NCBI GenBank assembly: GCA_023418255.1
Contig: JAEZZZ010000024.1
Location: 1-5,789 of the forward strand
Length of the DNA: 5,789 bases
DNA from: Bacteroidota bacterium
GTDB lineage: Bacteria; Bacteroidota; Bacteroidia; Bacteroidales; Dysgonomonadaceae
Direction: 5' to 3'
The notes under the pieces are model-generated. The model was not told the DNA's origin, did no database searches, and saw nothing but the letters and a program-made list of their open reading frames with translations. The position numbers were made by a program, and so were the translations under genes. Of the stretch, positions 5,585 to 5,789 are shown piece by piece; the stretch's first letter is position 1, and each line of letters starts with the position of its first letter.

Positions 5585-5734
5585 AATCATTCACAGATAA
5601 TTATAAGTTTTTTAAGTATCTGTGGCGTTAAAAAAGTAAATCAATTAAGCAGTCTTGATTTCAAATCATTGTTGTCCGATAAAACTCGGTTAATCGACCA
5701 ATCTATTTGTATGTTATTGATAAACAGATGCTAA
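5579..5734 (+). CDS. doubtful 51-codon ORF
   Basis: An ATG at 5579 after an A-rich stretch opens a 51-codon frame ending at TAA 5732-5734. The peptide begins MNNHSQIIISFLSICGVKKV and includes LSSLDFKSLLSDKTRLI further on. Amino-acid composition is plausible, with a hydrophobic segment near 6-15. However, the ATG lies in the right arm of the 15-bp hairpin, and an inverted repeat (5592-5624) and a direct repeat (5624-5636) fall inside the frame, so chance or a gene remnant is more likely. I recognise no family. Confidence 0.2.
   Translation: MNNHSQIIISFLSICGVKKVNQLSSLDFKSLLSDKTRLIDQSICMLLINRC
5592..5624. repeat. 8-bp inverted repeat with AT-rich loop
   Basis: CACAGATA (5592-5599) and TATCTGTG (5617-5624) are perfect reverse complements separated by 17 nt of AT-rich DNA. 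Its outer CACAG matches the outer arm of the long foldback (5382-5386), and its right end touches the second copy of the 13-bp direct repeat. Confidence 0.5.
5624..5636 (+). repeat. 13-bp direct repeat, copy 2
   Basis: This is an identical copy of GGCGTTAAAAAAG at 5416-5428. Here it overlaps by one base the right arm of the 8-bp inverted repeat. Confidence 0.55.
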
Positions 5735-5789
5735 ATTTCGCATATCTTCATATTAAAAAAGCAAGCCCTGCCTGTCGAATAAGTTTTGC
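5637..5789. other. right-edge region without a convincing gene
   Basis: Beyond the doubtful small ORF I see only minor structure: the odd palindrome TGATTT-C-AAATCA (5656-5668) and CCGA/TCGG (5676-5679, 5686-5689). Near the edge, A-rich DNA is followed by GCAAGCCCTGCCTGTCG (5761-5777). Short frames run off the edge on both strands (for example ATG 5728 on plus), but none is long enough to support. Confidence 0.4.

Noticed and set aside
5350..5636. CRISPR array
   Set aside because: The repeats are mostly inverted, unequal in length and without regularly spaced identical direct repeats or cas genes.

Overview
The window looks like chromosomal DNA from a Bacteroidota (probably Bacteroidales) bacterium. 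Four points support this: the gene content matches the peptidoglycan-salvage genes known from that group; start codons are preceded by A-rich stretches instead of Shine-Dalgarno motifs; GC content is moderate; and the intergenic DNA carries short palindromes of a kind I associate with this phylum. The last point is from memory and was not searched.

Layout. Positions 1-124 may hold the 5' end of an unrecognised gene on the minus strand that runs off the left edge. Positions 125-329 are AT-rich, carry short direct repeats and a 19-bp dyad, and lie upstream of a four-gene, same-strand cluster. The cluster is an AmpG/MurT-type permease (330-1610), an exported NamZ-type exo-beta-N-acetylmuramidase (1649-2887), a polytopic NagX/HGSNAT-like acyltransferase (3152-4339) and a MurK/GlcNAc-kinase-like sugar kinase (4404-5282). 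Gaps are 38, 264 and 64 bp. The 264-bp gap contains short palindromes and repeated GAAC words. The last 507 bp (5283-5789) contain no convincing gene. They hold a run of inverted repeats: an 11-bp bulged hairpin, a 127-nt imperfect foldback, a terminator-like hairpin, a 15-bp hairpin and an 8-bp inverted repeat, with a doubtful 51-codon ORF among them.

How the genes fit together (inference from families). NamZ in the periplasm would cut MurNAc from non-reducing ends of peptidoglycan fragments. The permease would bring the sugar or muropeptide into the cytoplasm. The kinase would phosphorylate MurNAc, or GlcNAc, for entry into amino-sugar metabolism. The membrane acyltransferase may pass an acetyl group across the inner membrane to an amino sugar, but its role here is the least certain. 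The MurNAc-6-phosphate etherase MurQ, which would complete the pathway, is not in this window.

The most unusual material is non-coding: the structured tail at 5350-5624 and the small TAGCG-core palindromes found in both large intergenic gaps.
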